From Pseudodesulfovibrio portus (lineage in GTDB: Bacteria > Desulfobacterota > Desulfovibrionia > Desulfovibrionales > Desulfovibrionaceae), in NCBI RefSeq assembly GCF_026000375.1, contig NZ_AP026708.1, forward strand, positions 622,501-686,500: 64,000 bases of DNA. The letters are read 5' to 3'. Made by a program: the position numbers and the translations under genes. Below are positions 63,765 through 64,000 of the stretch, in pieces (the stretch's first letter is position 1; each line of letters starts with the position of its first letter). Below the pieces are notes generated by a model that saw only the letters and a program-made list of their open reading frames with translations, had not been told where the DNA came from and did no database searches.

Positions 63765-64000
63765 ATGAAACGTTTGACCCTGCTCGCAGTCGCCCTGACC
63801 ATGGTCCTGGGCATGGCTGCTTCCGCTTTTGCGGCTCCGGAAGTTACCGTCTCCGGTAACATCCTGATCAACGCCGTGTGGCGTTCCAACTGGGACTTCA
63901 ACGACGGTGACGCTCCTGCTGGCGCCGACGACGATGCTTTCACCATTCAGGAACGTCTGGACCTCGGCTTCACCGCCGTGGCCAATGAGAACCTGAAAGC
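63765..64000 (+). CDS. Outer-membrane porin, 3' end outside window
   Basis: The first 78 codons encode a signal peptide (LLAVALTMVLGMAASAFA) and the start of a beta-barrel (APEVTVSGNILINAVWRSN, then an acidic loop rich in Asp and Ala, then FTIQERLDLGFTAVA). This matches the homotrimeric porins common in Desulfovibrio-type bacteria. AAGGAAG precedes the ATG by about eight bases. Codon use and the strong site suggest high expression. Confidence 0.82.
   Translation, partial: MKRLTLLAVALTMVLGMAASAFAAPEVTVSGNILINAVWRSNWDFNDGDAPAGADDDAFTIQERLDLGFTAVANENLK

Overview
The window is a dense, GC-rich chromosomal segment of a Gram-negative bacterium. The best match is a sulfate-reducing deltaproteobacterium of the Desulfovibrio/Pseudodesulfovibrio type. 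This is an inference from gene content: a complex I operon without a recognisable NADH-input module, the single ThiF-ThiH thiamine operon under a TPP riboswitch, an unlinked UbiD and UbiX pair, a hemerythrin, a large NAD-glutamate dehydrogenase, CheV, and a homotrimeric-type porin. No transposase, integrase, phage gene or CRISPR array was seen. Most genes lie on the minus strand in long, tightly packed operons.

Layout. 1-7585 (minus): complex I operon nuoABCDHIJK, then an antiporter-like subunit, a small two-helix membrane protein, and a second antiporter-like subunit cut by the window edge. 7922-10552 (minus): a ComB-family phosphatase, a REC-PAS-GGDEF diguanylate cyclase and an anchored hypothetical protein. 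10752-15265: an envelope-sugar region with UDP-glucuronate decarboxylase, a family-4 glycosyltransferase, a PAP2 phosphatase, and a three-gene set (GT2, LAB_N protein, VTT/DedA-like protein). 15428-15504: initiator tRNA with its own promoter and terminator. 15581-20576 (minus): a YbhGFSR-type drug exporter. 20727-21320 and 21525-22592: two unusual proteins, one resembling the head of a giant adhesin and one an FKBP-methyltransferase fusion. 23081-27793 (minus): thiSGHFEC behind a TPP riboswitch with a transcription terminator.

28078-28518: a coiled-coil/zinc-ribbon protein divergent from the thi operon. 28586-40565 (minus): one long run of ftsH, folP, cdaA, cdaR, glmM, galU, a LolA-like secreted protein, priA, a Skp/OmpH chaperone and an SH3 protein, joining cell-wall precursor supply, c-di-AMP signalling and envelope maintenance. 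40692-44258 (minus): argF-argG-argH, the last three steps of arginine synthesis. 44384-50337 (minus): an orphan amino-acid binding protein, ybeY-phoH, an SsuABC/TauABC-like importer and a secreted hypothetical protein. 50520-52023 (minus): an ArsR sensor and an SO_0444-type metal exporter, each preceded by a copy of the same operator palindrome. 52162-55119 (minus): glutamate dehydrogenase. 55341-56680 (plus): CheV and a CheA-P1-like Hpt protein. 56748-59113 (minus): an unknown protein and UbiD. 59228-61672: a Cys-rich protein, hemerythrin, tRNA-Arg(CCG), UbiX and an UPF0173 hydrolase. 61669-63483 (minus): uvrC. 63765 to the end (plus): start of a porin.

The items most worth checking are the stand-alone adhesin-head protein, the FKBP-methyltransferase fusion, the CheV-Hpt pair, the paired ArsR operators, the apparent non-AUG start of phoH, and the symmetric divergent promoter of the thi operon. 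No wholly new multi-gene system is proven by this sequence alone.
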